Below, in pieces: positions 32,313 to 45,299 of a stretch of 64,000 nucleotides of DNA. Source of the stretch: Liolophura sinensis (taxonomy: Eukaryota; Mollusca; Polyplacophora; Chitonida; Chitonidae); the NCBI RefSeq assembly GCF_032854445.1, contig NC_088298.1:15299504-15363503 (forward strand). Direction: 5' to 3'. Positions within the stretch are counted from its first letter, which is position 1, and each line of letters opens with the position of its first letter. The notes beneath the pieces were generated by a model, which had not been told where the DNA came from, did not search any database, and worked only from the letters and a program-made list of their open reading frames with translations. A program made the position numbers and the translations under genes.

Positions 32313-33654
32313 ACCAAGGCAATGTAAATACCCTTATATTAAATATTCCCTTATATTCATATAAAGGCATATCTTTACAGGAACGCATACGGGCATGTGA
32401 TATAAAAATACATGTGTTTGAAGTGTAGCAATTGTAGTTCACGCCTGGATTAACCGAGTCGATTAAGATATAAGATTGTGGCTAATTGGATGACAAAGGC
32501 AGAGACACGCCATCAGACTACCTGGCGCCAATAGCAGGTATGTTGGGCAAAAATATCACAAACTGGCAAAAACAAACTATTATTATGAGATAAGAAACTT
32601 AACATTTTGCAATTAACATGTTCATGCCTGTGCAATTTACGTATGCGAAAAGCACGGGAGCAATTATTATCAGCATTTGTATTTTGCAGTGATATTTATA
32701 ACAGTGTTATCATGCGCATGCTCATAGTTTTTCAGTGATGTCATAGCTGCTCTGAGCCAGTCATCAGCGCTCTTTGTGGTCACGTGAGGAGATCACTAGC
32801 GCTGGACACAGAGCGAATTAACGCTGGCCAGACAGGCCTTGAATAAATTTTACCGAAAAAAGGGGGAAAAAATCCTTTAGGTGTGAAAATCTTTTTGGAA
32901 AAGTGATCGAAATGGACCAAATATGATAGTGTCAATGCATGCAGTACACAAAACTTTAGAAATCTGCAAAAAAAAGTGATAAGTGATGTTAATTAGACAT
33001 CAGAATACCCAAAATGCTGTGTTGTCATGACATTTAATGCACATAAAAACAGTGTCAACGATCAAAATCCTGGTTTATGTCGAAATACACTATAGTAGAC
33101 TATCACATATAGAGAGTCAATGAGCAGCGACAGCAAAACCGTTTAAACTTTGAAATACAGGTATCTGTACCTGTTTTATAATATTTTTTATGAAATGTGG
33201 AATTCTGGAAGTATTTTTTCGCTTTCCACTAATAAACATCTTTACAGTATGTATGTTTTATGACCTGTCAGATGAGGAAATGACTGTATTAACTTATATC
33301 TCTTATGTTGGCTTACTGAATTTTTTATGCGGCTATATTTTGGTAAAATGCATGATATATATACACACAAGAAAAAAAGCACAGAACACAGAATTTGAAC
33401 TCTATGTCACAAACCTGTAACAGAACCAGAAAGGTTGCTGTCCATACTCAGACATACTCTACAATAATAATGGAAGGTGTCCCCGCTGTCACTAATTGTG
33501 GGGCCTTCGTGACAACATGTGGTTGATGACGCTTGCGTGACATTTTGCGTTGTCTTACCGTTTGTTGAAGACGCCATGTCTCCCATCCACATGATATGCA
33601 AGTCTATAAGTCAGTAATTAACTTGCCAAAGGTTGTATGCTTTACCACCTGCAC

Positions 33655-33815
33655 CGAGTTCATGGAAGGTCTTCCAGCGACCCGCGGATAGTCGTGGGTT
33701 TCCCCGGCCTCTGCCCGGTTTCCTCTCACCATAATGCTGGTCGCCGTCCTATAAGTGAAATATTCTTGAGTACGGCTTAAAACACCTACCAAATATATAA
33801 ATAAATAAATAACCT
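33655..33815 (+). repeat. SINE-A copy, 5' truncated
   Basis: GAAGGTCTTCCAGCGACCCG, GGTTTCCCCGGCCTCTGCCC and the tail GTACGGCTTAAAACACCTAC with AATAAATAAATAA. Confidence 0.85.
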
Positions 33816-34215
33816 GCACCGATACCAAATCACAGTTGCATTGCAACTTCTACTGTTTGCAGCATCATCGTGTATACGTAAAGCCAGCAATGCTTATATA
33901 AAACCCACTCTACTCAGCACATATAAATACCAAATCACAGTTGTGCTTTACTTGTGCATGACCATATACTAATAAGACTGTTAAACTGATTGTATAAAAA
34001 AAATGCCTTAAAAAATCAACATCAAAGAGTATCACTAACACACTGTAGTTTTTGATTAAAACACTCGGTTGAGTGACGTCATCACATACGTCACACCATA
34101 TCACGGCTGTAACTGGCGCAAATAGGCGTGGCAGATCTGGACAAGTGCTGTCCACAACCCTTCAGTGTATTTCTGTATTAGGATGGATTTGGATCAGAAA
34201 GCAACTCTTATAAAT

Positions 34216-34286
34216 CGGATTAATATAAGCGTCAAATACGGCAATTAAAAAAATTCGGATTAATATAAGCGTCAATACGGCAATTC
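34216..34286 (+). repeat. 40-bp tandem duplication
   Basis: CGGATTAATATAAGCGTCAA followed by ATACGGCAATT occurs twice, with one base difference in the core. Confidence 0.9.
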
Positions 34287-34480
34287 CTAGTCGATAATCG
34301 CTAAATTATTTCAAAAGCAAGTTAAGGACAGCAGTAAATGATGGTAGAATGCATTCTTTGGCCTTGTTTTAATATGACTGCGTGTTAAATCTCATGATAT
34401 CACAGCATTTTGAATAATTATAGGCCAGTGAAGTCTAATATATTATAACGAACATCACTGCATTCTTTATCTCTTTCTGC

Positions 34481-35070
34481 TTAAAGGTGCAGAAAGCGTA
34501 AAAATCACATAAAGTTCAGATGAAAGAGTGCGAGAAGTTAGCTGTAAATGTGATCCTCAATATTTTTCTTTTCGATTTTTCTTTAAAGAGAAAAAAAAAG
34601 ACTTGAAAATAATTTTTGTATGAAGGATATTTGGGACCTCCTTTTGTTATATATAGTCTTTGTGTAATGTTGTCATAAAATGAGGATGTAACACATGTTT
34701 AATAAATATATTTTCACTAGAATTTGGTCTTTTCAGCTGATAAATGTAATAAAATATTTATACTTTTAATATATTCATAAATATTACCATAATTCAGATT
34801 AAATTCATATGTTTGGATATAAACAACAAATTTACATTCAAATGTAATTGTTAGACATGCATCACAGCCTTATTTAGAACATTATTGTGTAACGACGATA
34901 CATACCAAAAGGTAGTCCCAAATACCTATCGTACGATCATATTTTGAAATACCCTCTTTTCCTGAAAAGAAAAAAAAATCCAAAAAAATATTAAGCACTA
35001 AATTTGCAATAGGTTTTGACATTGTTTCATCTAATTTGGGCATCAGTTTTTACGTTTTCTTCTCCTTTAA
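34481..35070. mobile_element. Fold-back MITE with TTAA target duplication
   Basis: TTAA at 34481-34484 and 35067-35070 flank an element whose ends are inverted: AGGTGCAGAAAGCGTAAAAA on the left, and on the right AGGAGAAGAAAACGTAAAAA read in reverse complement. Diverged similarity continues about 165 bp inward (both arms share ATATTTTT...TTTTCTTT and TATTTGGGACTxCCTTTT). No ORF is present. A TTAA target is typical of piggyBac and Kolobok groups, which cannot be told apart here. Confidence 0.72.
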
Positions 35071-36130
35071 GCCATGGCGCTAAGGTTGATGTAATTTGCT
35101 ACTCTTTAACTAAAGTGAAAGTCCTAACCGGGGCAAATTGACAAGAGATCATACTGCATGCACTGGTTACACCGGATCATTTGCCAACTATCTTACTGTT
35201 GACGTTGCTCTGGTTTTACTCTCTATGCTGTAGATATAACTTCTTTAATTCTAAGGAGAGAGAGGCCCAGAGTAACATGACGTGTTGCCTCCATTAATTT
35301 GAACGAAAGTGGGCGTCTTGTTTGCTTTCAACGCCTCAGCAATGTAGCATTAACTTCAATTCTTAAAAAAAAAATCATACCAAAACTAGCTGTTGCCACT
35401 CGGTATCACCTTCTGTTCTCCTATATGTATTAGTATTGAAACCTATAAAGTCATCAGAATATCTGAATTTCATGATCTTCGGTTACTTAATGAAATTAAA
35501 AAGGGTTTGTTATGCCTGACTGCTGCACAAATTAGACTTAGATTTTAACCCAGAGCAATGAATGAGGGTGGCGGGTTCGAACCCCCCTCGATCGTTATAA
35601 TCTTTATTATGAATGCAGGTTCCCTGAGTTACGCCAAGAAACATGCCCACCATTGTAAACGGAACGTTGTGTTTCGGTGCTGCATAGGTTTATATCACCA
35701 TTCAAAAAAGATTTTAAAAAAGATCATTAACAATATTTCCTTATCGCTTGAAATGTAATTTGTCCTGTCAAGTTTTATGAACCAAAAAACTTGGATTTAT
35801 AAGTAAATGATCATCGGCTTTGAAAAAAATATTCTATCACTGCTCATAATGATCCCTAGAAGTTGGTATTATTAATTGCCATTATTATATATACGGACGA
35901 CGTTTGATGCTCCGTTTTCGTAATCATGTACCGGTCATATGATAAAGAGTCAGCAGGCGTTTGAATATATAATAAGGGAGAAATGACAGAAAGGAAACTT
36001 TATCGCAAATAAATGTTAAATTATTAAAAACAATGAGGATAACCTTCAATCTCTTATCCATGACAAGTCTCCACTTCCCCTCCTGGAATTCGGGATGTTT
36101 TATTAAAAAGAAGATTATCTGGGTTTGTAT
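35071..36130. other. No gene recognised (35071-36130)
   Basis: AT-rich sequence. GTGGCGGGTTCGAACCC near 35570 looks like an isolated tRNA B-box, possibly from another repeat. No coding pattern was seen. Confidence 0.4.
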
Positions 36131-36178
36131 TGTGGGTGGGCAGGGGGTGGTGGTGGTGGGGGGGGGGGGAGGGGGGAA
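36131..36178 (+). other. G-rich tract, possible G-quadruplex
   Basis: More than four runs of three or more G within 48 bases, with one run of 11. Confidence 0.6.
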
Positions 36179-36449
36179 TGTTCATGGCACCATCAGGGGG
36201 TGTGGCTGGCCACCGCCAGGACCAGTCAAATGAAAGTGCGCACAGGATTGACAGATAAAAACAAACAAACAAACAAAAAAACAAGGAGTTTTGAGTCATT
36301 CACTGCCTCGAGTGCCTCTAGAAGGTTCTTATATTTAAATATTTATGAGAAGATGACTTGAGAGGGTTCATTTGTGCAAAATATTAGACACATTGGAAAT
36401 ATAAGCAGGGGAAGTATTGGGTGCTATCCGTCATTAAGAAGCCTAAATT

Positions 36450-37700
36450 AATAAAACATTGAGATGGTGGTGGATGAAGCAGGGAGGATAATACCACGGG
36501 ATTTCCTCGGGGGTATGCTGGTCATAACGGTCTGTCATATTTTTGTGTCAGTCCTGGCACGTGCGGCTGGCCGCTGTCCAGCGGGTTTATCATTTCCACC
36601 GTTGTTTATGAGACAAATACACGCACAGGGGAGCAGCAAATGTATCAACGCCTTGTTCCCCATAAATAATATAACACGGGGAGCAGCTGACGCCCTTGCT
36701 GTACACCTATTTTACTGAGCACAACTTTGAACCCGTATCTAATTGATAAACCGCTTCGCACCTCTTTTTTTTAACCAAACGAGAAAATTAGAGAGCAGTG
36801 TAACGAACTGAAATCAATCCGACAGTTAATACCCAAGAGCCTGCTGTTTTAATACCTAATATTTTTTTGGCATGCAACAAATTGATTTTCTACTCTGCAC
36901 ACCCTTGATGCTGCATACAGTGACTTTTTGAAGCTCTCCCTCGCTCACGAGCACTTGTCTCCTTACAGACTCGTCTCTTTTATCCGACAGAAAACCCCAT
37001 CAGCAGATTTGAATTAAAGCAGATTTAAATTTCAAAGCGAGTATTAAATGTAATACGTTAATTGCAGTGGGCTGTGGCGATGAGCTTTGAGGCAATGCTC
37101 GGGGAAATCAGCAAAGTTTAATTGAACTTTGTACATCATTACATAAGCGGAAAAGCCTTTTTTTATGTTGCATCAAAGTCTCGGAAAATTGAGTAATTCG
37201 TTTCCCAGCTGCATTTCCCCCCCTATTTATCTGCGCTTTGAAGGAACAGTCGTTGCACGGCCATACGGGCGCGTTTCCTTCCTTTTTTTCCATATTTGTT
37301 TTTCGAGCTTTATCAACCGGTGCGAGAAATATCTAATTTATGATGTCGTGGAAAAGTTGAAAAGTTACCCGAGCAACAGAAAAAAGGCACAGTAGCGGCT
37401 ATTCAAAGCGCTCAGACGCACTCAAGCCTTTTTATACAACTGATTCCGCGGTCGTTACACAACAGTTTGCCGGCAAATGAATAATTTTCCATTTCGCCCG
37501 TTATCCACGCGCAATTTGAGAGCAGCTAATGGGAGGACTTGGCAAATTTTGGCGAACGCTAATTGCGGGTTTACTTAAATCTCGCACTAAACATCTGGAA
37601 CCCGTTGGGGCCGTAAAATGCGGAACGAACGGATCAAAGCGAACGGTAGTGGTAATTAATTGTCAATGCGTTTTGGTGTTTTGGTGAGAAAATTGGAGCG
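36450..37700. promoter_or_regulatory. Repeat-free island: candidate conserved non-coding element
   Basis: 1.2 kb of unique, balanced sequence between repeat-rich flanks. It has many TAAT cores (CAGCTAATGGG, GGTAATTAATTGTCAATG, GAATAATTTTCC) and no consistent coding frame. It lies about 8-9 kb upstream of the NGFR-like gene. The enhancer role is an inference. Confidence 0.35.
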
Positions 37701-39156
37701 GATACTCGAAACGGAGCCATTTAACCTATATCGTGTGTGCAAAATGCATTATACATACGGGTACTTATAGATCACAGCGCGTGGTAGGCCCTATATATGC
37801 TCAACCCGCTCTTTACTGTAACTCTTTCCCTTTAAATCGCTACAGTATATATATTCAGACCCCAATCTTCGTCTGTTGATTGACTTTGCTCGTGGGTATT
37901 TCACGTAAAGCTTTATTTTTCTTTGCATATTTACACAAACATCGAGGTATTGCTTGGGATGCTTCAATGGAAGAAAATTTAAACCAGCACGTGAACAAAC
38001 AAGCGCGACGGAAGTAACTAATTGCGTGAACACTTTCGAAGTGCATGGCCCTTACATTTGCATGGCCGTAAAATGCATGGTGAAACAAACCGAAATTGTA
38101 ACTGAATTTCTGAATTTATACGGCGCATGAGCATGCACACTTTAATATCCCACATAAGTTATCGGACAAATCTTGCAGAAACAGGCATAAAAAACATTTT
38201 GTTATTGTTGATGGTGTTGTTGTTGTATGTATACGTGTTCATTGTATAGTCGTTGCATCGAATTCAGAAGCTAGAAAAATGTCTTGTGTAGTAGGCATAT
38301 TTACACCAAGACGGCTTGTTGTTATTTTAGGGAATTTAAATTTAAATTTTAATACAATTTATATTTAATATGGGCTTTAATATTTTCTGCACCATTCAAG
38401 CGAGGCGATTTGTAGTAGGCCAGATATTGTCGAAGTCGAGAGACCTGGGATTAAACACGGGTCGGTTCATACCAAACACTAAAAATGGTACTAGCTGTCT
38501 CGCTTGGCGCTCAACATTTAGGGGTTAGAGCAATGAAACAGGACTGGTTGGCCCGGTGTAAGTATAATGTGACTGGCTGTGGAGTCATGTCTGGTGTCTC
38601 CGGCATGATATTTCAATGGCGGCAGCACTTTGTTGGCATGGACTCGCCCTGCCACAAGAAGACACGGTACATGTACACACACCTAATGACACTTTCATAC
38701 ATACATACATACCTATTGAACACAAACGTATATGTCAACATTTTATGTGGTCGAATGCTGACGAATCTTGTGGAATATAAACTGTTTTCAAGAGCTAAGT
38801 ACACGTATAATGTCCAACATAGTATATGAAAAAAATAAAAAAGCACAAAAGATAGGCTTTTATAAATGAACGTTAATCTACTTGAGTATGCACATATATT
38901 ATGCAACTATTGTTTTCCTTAAAATAATTAGGAAAATGTTTAATATAGAGTGTTTTATGTTAGTTAATTAATCAGAGATTGTCATGTTTTGTTTATATAT
39001 GTAAAAGATATATGACCTATGCATGCACATTTGTGTTTACCTTACCGTAAATGACATCAGATATGAAATCATGTGAAAATGGCATTCAATGAGTTTAATC
39101 GTGCATGTCTGGCGTACATTTGAAATAAAAATAGGAAACCATTAATGTATAGTATA
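37701..39156. other. No gene recognised (37701-39156)
   Basis: Mixed AT-rich DNA. A block at about 38400-38650 (GAGAGACCTGGGATTAAACA, GGACTGGTTGGCCCGGTGTA, AATGTGACTGGCTGTGG) looks like a diverged dispersed repeat of another family. A CATA microsatellite lies at 38695-38712. Confidence 0.4.
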
Positions 39157-39402
39157 GGGGCCTCCGTGGCTCAGTTGGTTAGCGTGCTAGCGCAGCGTAA
39201 TGACACAGGAGTTTCTCCCCAATGCGGTCGCTGTGAGTTCAAGTCCAGCTTATGCTGGCTTCCTCTCCGGCCGTATGTGGGAAGGTGTGTCAGCAACCTG
39301 CGGATGGTCGTTCCACCAACCATAATGCTGGCCGCCGTCGTATAAGTGAAATAATCTTGAGTACGGCGTAAAACACCAATCAAATAAATAAATAAATAAA
39401 TA
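39157..39402 (+). repeat. Full-length SINE-A with target-site duplication
   Basis: Complete head, body and (AAAT)n tail, with part of the middle missing after GGATGGTCGT. AATGTATAGTATA is repeated immediately before and after, which marks recent retroposition. Confidence 0.92.
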
Positions 39403-39494
39403 AATGTATAGTATATGCCCAGTGTAGACTTCTTCGCAAGTATTATTTGGGACATTTTTTATATACTTGGATCATATATAGTTTATCCTAGACT

Positions 39495-39735
39495 GACTTA
39501 TTTATTTATTTGGTTAGTTTTACGCTGTACTGAAAACAATTTCGCTTGTATATGTCACTCGCCAGGATTGTGGTGGGAGCGAGGAAACTTGGAGGAAACC
39601 CCACAACTATCCGCAAGATCTTCCCACGTACAACGTGAAAAGAATGCCCTGAACTGACAACGACGTCACTGGTGAGAGGCTCATGAGTCATTACTCTGCG
39701 CTAGCATTCTAACTACTGGACCACTGAGACCTCGT
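39495..39735 (-). repeat. Diverged SINE-A, minus orientation
   Basis: TTATTTATTTGGTTAGTTTT, TCTTCCCACGTACAACGTG, CACTGGTGAGAGGCTCATGA and GACCACTGAGACCTCG read as the reverse complement of tail, body and head. Confidence 0.8.
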
Positions 39736-39924
39736 GTTATTGCATTTTTATCTATAAAAATGATGGATATCGAGTCATACATGAGTGCATGATAGGAGGT
39801 GTTTCCCATATGTATTCCTTAATTTCCTGATAACATTCGGCGTCACGGGAAAGTGACCTTCAATAAAATCCAATGGTGTATAATTAGTTATACTTGTAAA
39901 CGTCTAATTTGACACGCACGCTCA

Positions 39925-39990
39925 CACTATAAAAAGTATCTGTTAAATTTAACATAATCTTATGTTTTCTGAGTGATGCGTGTCAGTTTT
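39925..39990. mobile_element. MITE-1 left end
   Basis: CACACTATAAAAAGTATCTG, TTAAATTTAACA and CTGAGTGATGCGTG match the MITE-1 terminal repeat. A minus SINE-A lies just beyond. No convincing right end was found. Confidence 0.45.
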
Positions 39991-40004
39991 TATTTTCCAC
40001 TTCA

Positions 40005-40145
40005 GTATTTATTTATTTATTGATTGGTGTGTCAATAATATTTCACTTTTACAACGGTAGCCAGCATTACGGTGGGAAGAAACCTGGCCGAGCCTAGGGG
40101 AACACACGACCCTCCTCATGTTGCTCGAAGACCTTCAGTACGATA
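40005..40145 (-). repeat. SINE-A, minus orientation, head missing
   Basis: TTTATTTATTTATTGATTGG, AATATTTCACTTTTACAACG, CCAGCATTACGGTGGGAAGA and GAACACACGACC. Confidence 0.8.
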
Positions 40146-42462
40146 TTACATTATGGGCAAAACAACACTCGATATTACACCAACAAAAATATTCTGTTGA
40201 AATACAGAAAAAGTCTTTTTTATGTAAGATATGACTTGTAGTAGTAGCATAAAATCTGTTCTGTTTTTACTCAGAAAACAAATAGTATTCTGCTGGTCAT
40301 TTGGTTGGTTGGCTGGGTTCACCAAACAACTGAAACACAAACAAACAACACAAGGATGTGAATGAAACATTAACAACACGTGCAAAATAACAGAGAAGTA
40401 AACAACAAGTCACAGGAGGTCTACATACATGCTGTAAATAAGGTATATGCATGTTGATACATGGGAACAGGCACAAAATGTTCAGTACATGCAATCAATC
40501 GTGCAAATTTAAAACAATTTTTAAAAAATGCAAAATGCACATTAAGACGTAGCAACAGCTTTGAAACATAGTATTCTGTCGGTTTAACAGATCAGCTTTT
40601 AGAGTGCATAACTGCATTTATATCACGGGATATAGATACATGTATATTGGTTGACGAGGCTGCGGCTTTAAATCAGGCAGTTTGTCACATGACTGGCCAA
40701 GGGCGGTGGCTTAAGCCCATGAACCTGTGACCCGTCTTCCATACGCCTCATTAATACACGTACCAAAGTAATTAAAGTAAAAGAAAACTAAAATATGAAA
40801 AAGGGCTCGTCGTGCAGATAACTGAAAACTACGCGTAAAAATAATTTCGTTTATTTTTTTCAGATTTTTGTCAGAATGTTGAAAAGCAATCAAATATTTG
40901 AAAACTATGGTGGGCTTTATGAGCCATACTGACGGTATCTAGGAACTCTGAAGTCACATCATCTCTTTTCCTGATGTTCACCAGAAGGGAATTTTTGGGA
41001 ATATTATTTTTTGGGAACATTGGGATTTTGGGAACATTATTTCAGTAATCGTTCACTCATGGGTAAAAAAGGTTATTCCAACATGCATTGTCGTGATTAG
41101 AGTTGGATAGACTTCATATAAGGTCAGAGTTTCTAACCTTTTTTCCATAAAGCCCAAATAAGAATTCAAATGTTTGCATGAGAACCTGCAACTCTTTTCA
41201 TAAAAATCTGAAAACATAAATGAAAGTATATTTATGCACAGTTTCAAGTAGTCTATATATAGTGGCTATATCTAATTTTATATATGTACATGAAGAAATT
41301 TTACATGTGTTTAATTCACTAGATACTGTGCGTGGTTTCGTACGCTATCACTTTCGTTTCCTCGCGATTCTTGGTCGTATACATACCTGACTATTGCTGT
41401 TAAGTATTATATGCAGTACAGTGTGCCTTTTCCGCCCATGTCCTGCACTTTGTTTGCATAAATTTTGAGACGATGCACTTATATATAGTGGGCTGTACAT
41501 TCAGAACCTATAACCGGTGTCAAATAAGTGAACACTTCTGCAGCACGGTGCAACACCAACCAAGTATATGAAATAAACAAATAAATCAGTGGGTCTTGGG
41601 ATATACACTCCCATACATGCAAAATTTCAAAATATATCCAATGTATACATTATAAACGTCTATCTTTTCTTCCTATACTCACCTTCATTGCGTTATCATC
41701 CCCTCCCGTAGCATAAGTCATAACCATATCGCTTTACAGTTGATAGCGCCTTACACATGCATATATACACGGTATAAATTTTAACCTAATTTAAGTTAAT
41801 TAATGTCATTAAAACGAGTTCAAGGCAAGAGTGAAACAGATATTTGAAGTCAATTTTTATTGCACTAAGGTCACGAGGTATATATGAAATGTGTTGTGGG
41901 AGGGGGGATATTCTATATGTATTTTATATATTGTTATGGGTGTTGCCATATACAGATCATATGCTTATACACATACAGTTTTCCACACAGAAACTCATTC
42001 GTGAACTTCGTATCGACCATATGCAGCCTTGCATGCCGGGTAAGTTTTATTACCTCATAAATATTCATAGTTTTGGTCAGAGCATTCAGCGTCTGCACTC
42101 ACTCGTTTTATACAGCCCCCATGTGTATTTATGTATATAGAGGAAGTGTAGCGGAAAACTATAAAATACCACTATGAATACGGGCGGTTGAAGGCATATG
42201 GAATTTTTCATCAAAACACCGGTAATAAAAACCAGTATTTTTATTTTCGGGTTTCACACGATACGGTGTGTTGTTGCAAGTTAAATGCGCACATTTGACG
42301 GCCTGTAGAGCCTTGTAAAATATGGTTTATTTGATCGTATCACGTCACATTTGTGTGATTAAAAGCTCTAAACATATAGGTTCATTTACCGTGTAAATGT
42401 AAAGAAATTTACCAAGGCGATTGCTTACCTGACCGGTGTTGACCAGCGTGCCATATACACCG

Positions 42463-42463
<1 letters not shown>
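40146..42463. other. No gene recognised (40146-42463)
   Basis: AT-rich DNA with a faint SINE-A tail near 41515-41590 (GCACGGTGCAACACCAACCA). Short ORFs without domains. Confidence 0.45.

Positions 42464-42528
<65 letters not shown>
42464..42528 (+). repeat. (TA)n microsatellite
   Basis: About 32 uninterrupted TA units. Confidence 0.97.
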
Positions 42529-42530
<2 letters not shown>

Positions 42531-42579
42531 GCACCACACTAATACAACATTATTTATAGAAACCTCGAAAAAGAAAAAT

Positions 42580-42645
42580 GTAATTGCCTCCGCAGGTAGC
42601 TGACAGACCTTCCCACATACGGCCGGAGAGAAAGCCAAGACATTT
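42580..42645 (-). repeat. SINE-A internal fragment, minus orientation
   Basis: CCTCCGCAGGTAGCTGACAG and CCCACATACGGCCGGAGAGA are internal SINE-A sequence in reverse complement. Confidence 0.65.
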
Positions 42646-42984
42646 CTCTTAGATCTGCTGACATAATTGATGGAAAAAGAATGTATACATTTATCAAAGT
42701 TTATTTAATATTGTTCTTTCTAATTTATTTATTGATTGATTGATTGATTCATTCATTCATTCATTGTTGTCTGTAAATCGGTAACCTGAAACTTTTGCTT
42801 TGAAACACCATGCAGAGTGGGAGTATATCAAATTTGCCATCCAAGTGTTTGCTTTGAGTGGAAGTTAAAGCTTTAAGATCGTAATCCAGCCTTGTTCTAT
42901 TGTTTGGGGATTTTTGCACATTGAAAAGCGTCCATTCAATCCACTGCGTGAAATCCAAACATTGCGCAATCTCCATTAAGGACG

Positions 42985-43460
42985 GGTGTCAGACCACCGC
43001 ATAACCTCGGCTGCTCGAACAAGCTAGACAATGGCCACGCCCAACTGTTCACGCTGCGCGAGCTTTTGTTCCACAAGGCGTGGCCGATTGGAAATCTGTT
43101 TTTCACATAGATTGGATTCGTCCGCCAGCTTCCAAGAGCACAAAAGAAACCCTTTTTTTGATACCTTTATTGCACCTAATTTTCACCCTCATTTTATCCC
43201 CTTTCAGTGTCTTATTATACACCCATCGCTTATCTGTAAATCACATTACAAACATGAAACAAATTAGAGGGTTCACCCTGAACCTTCCGCTCAGCACCTG
43301 TTGCACCCTAATAGCCTGACCATTGTTTTAGGGGAAGGTGTCAACCGGATGAAATATGGCCTAAATTAACAGCTTCCGCCCAATTTCTCCATGCCAGAGG
43401 CATTATCAAATTTGTATATTTCTCAAACAGTCGCGGCGTAATTCCATGGATGTTGCGTGT
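42985..43460. promoter_or_regulatory. Repeat-free island with palindromic GGCCACGCC motifs
   Basis: GGCCACGCC (43033-43041) and its reverse complement GGCGTGGCC (43078-43086) are KLF/SP-like GC boxes 36 bp apart. CAGCACCTG (E-box) and CCATTGTTTT (SOX-like) follow. The sequence is unique and has no coding frame. It lies 2.4 kb upstream of the NGFR-like promoter. Confidence 0.35.
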
Positions 43461-43471
43461 AACTTCCTTCT

Positions 43472-43955
43472 CTCAAAAACTAAACTGTTAAATTTAACAG
43501 AAAGTCTGTTGTCCGAGTGATGCTAGAATATATTCTGTTATTGCGGCATGTTAGACTCGATAGACTCTGTTGTAAATATAGCATACATTTTGTTTTAATT
43601 CAACATCTCAAATCTCAAAATCTTTATTTCATATCGATTTATTCATTTATTTTATTGGTGTTTTACACCGCAATCAAGAATATTTCACTTATACGACGGC
43701 GGCCAGCATTATGGTTGGAGGAAACCGAGCAGAGCCCGGGGGAAACACACGACCGTCCGCAGGTTGCTGTAAGACCTATTTAATGTCGATACGATAAGAA
43801 AACAAGTGTGCAAATGACATCCACATTTATTATTCTATATACTAACAGGATACTATGTAAATGACACAGAATTGTGTCATAACACTCGTATCACCACTCG
43901 TGCACACGCACAACAGATTTTCTGTTAAAATGAACAAATTATATTTTTGAGTGTG
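43472..43955. mobile_element. MITE-1 copy containing a nested SINE-A
   Basis: The left TIR (CTCAAAAACTAAACTGTTAA, GAAAGTCTGTTGTCCGAGTG) and right TIR (CAACAGATTTTCTGTTAAAA ... TTTTTGAGTGTG) are inverted repeats. The core is interrupted at about 43637-43785 by a minus-strand, head-truncated SINE-A (TTTTATTGGTGTTTTACACC to CCGTCCGCAGGTTGCTG). The SINE is therefore younger than this MITE copy. Confidence 0.75.
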
Positions 43956-45299
43956 AGGTATGTCTGTGTAACTTTATTCTTCATGTTAATTAGATCTGCT
44001 TTGATCTTCAGAAGCCTGGTCTATAATCGATTTATATAGGTCTCAGTGGGAAATTAGACAAGTCTATACTATTGCCTTTCTCTAGTCCTTTTGTAAATAT
44101 GAATTTATACCATACACGGATATATACAATAACATTAACTGGATTTGGACAGATGTTTTATATCACTGTCAACTTTATTGTAGAGAGTGTTTATAAACAA
44201 ACGAATGCATGAATGTTGTCGATATGCATGGTTGGATATCATATCGCGAGACTGTACGAGATCCTGAAAGTAATTCTGCGGACGAAAAGGGAAAATAACT
44301 TTTGCATTATAGAAAATTTCAGCCATAATAAGTAACAAGTAATAAAGAAAAAAACTCCGAAAACTTTATCAATCTTCAATATGATATATATAGCTGTACA
44401 CGAATAACTGAATAGAAAGTTTTATTGTCTAGAGATATAGTCCAGGGTTTCCAGCTAAAATAATGAATAAATAAATAACACACTAGAACTTCATAGTTTG
44501 TCATCACAAATGAAAATGTAGGTCTACATACACACAGTGCATTGACGGATGTCTTGGTCTCGTGGAATCCTTTTGATGCGCATATCCCTGTACGTCTATA
44601 TAACCTGTTACATAATTAAGTGTTTGTTCAGTTCACTTTGATGATACAAATGGCATAATTACAGCGTCTTGCAACATTAATTATTCTGTGTGGGATCTTA
44701 TTTGTCTTTACTTTAAATACGTTAATTCAAACGGGTTTTATTTTTGTTTGAAAAGTAGAGCGAAATGAACAGAAAATGACAGGAATTACCCCAGCTCTAT
44801 ATAAAAGCTTACTCCTACGTAATAGCTATTTAGCAAAAATCGCAATAACGGAAGGATTAGCGTTCACTTTTGGGCACATCTGTTTAGAAATCCAGACGTT
44901 CATTATTAAAATATTTACTTTTGTGTGCAATTTTTGTACAATCTACAAGGCCCTTTTGACTGTTAAAAAAAAAAAAATAAAAAAATGAAAAAAGGAGGTG
45001 GGGATGGGAGGTGGAAAGAGCGAGTTTAAAATTTCGGACTGTTCTTCAAAGCGAGCATTTCTTTTCACGCTGGCTTACCGCTTCCTTTTTTTCATTACGC
45101 TAGTCCCTTTCATTCGAAGTCGACTACACAAGTCAGGGCGCGTTGTGTCTATGTAGTATAGCGAACGAAAATATATAGATATCTCCATTCAATAGATGAA
45201 AGCGACAAAAGAAAGCTTTCAAGTTAAAGGAATACGGTTAGAGCTACCTTGTTAGGTATGTGTGATACTCTATTCTATTCACCTTGTCACAGTTAAAAT
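43956..45299. other. No gene recognised (43956-45299)
   Basis: AT-rich sequence without visible repeats, apart from an A-rich tract at 44964-44993. Confidence 0.45.
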
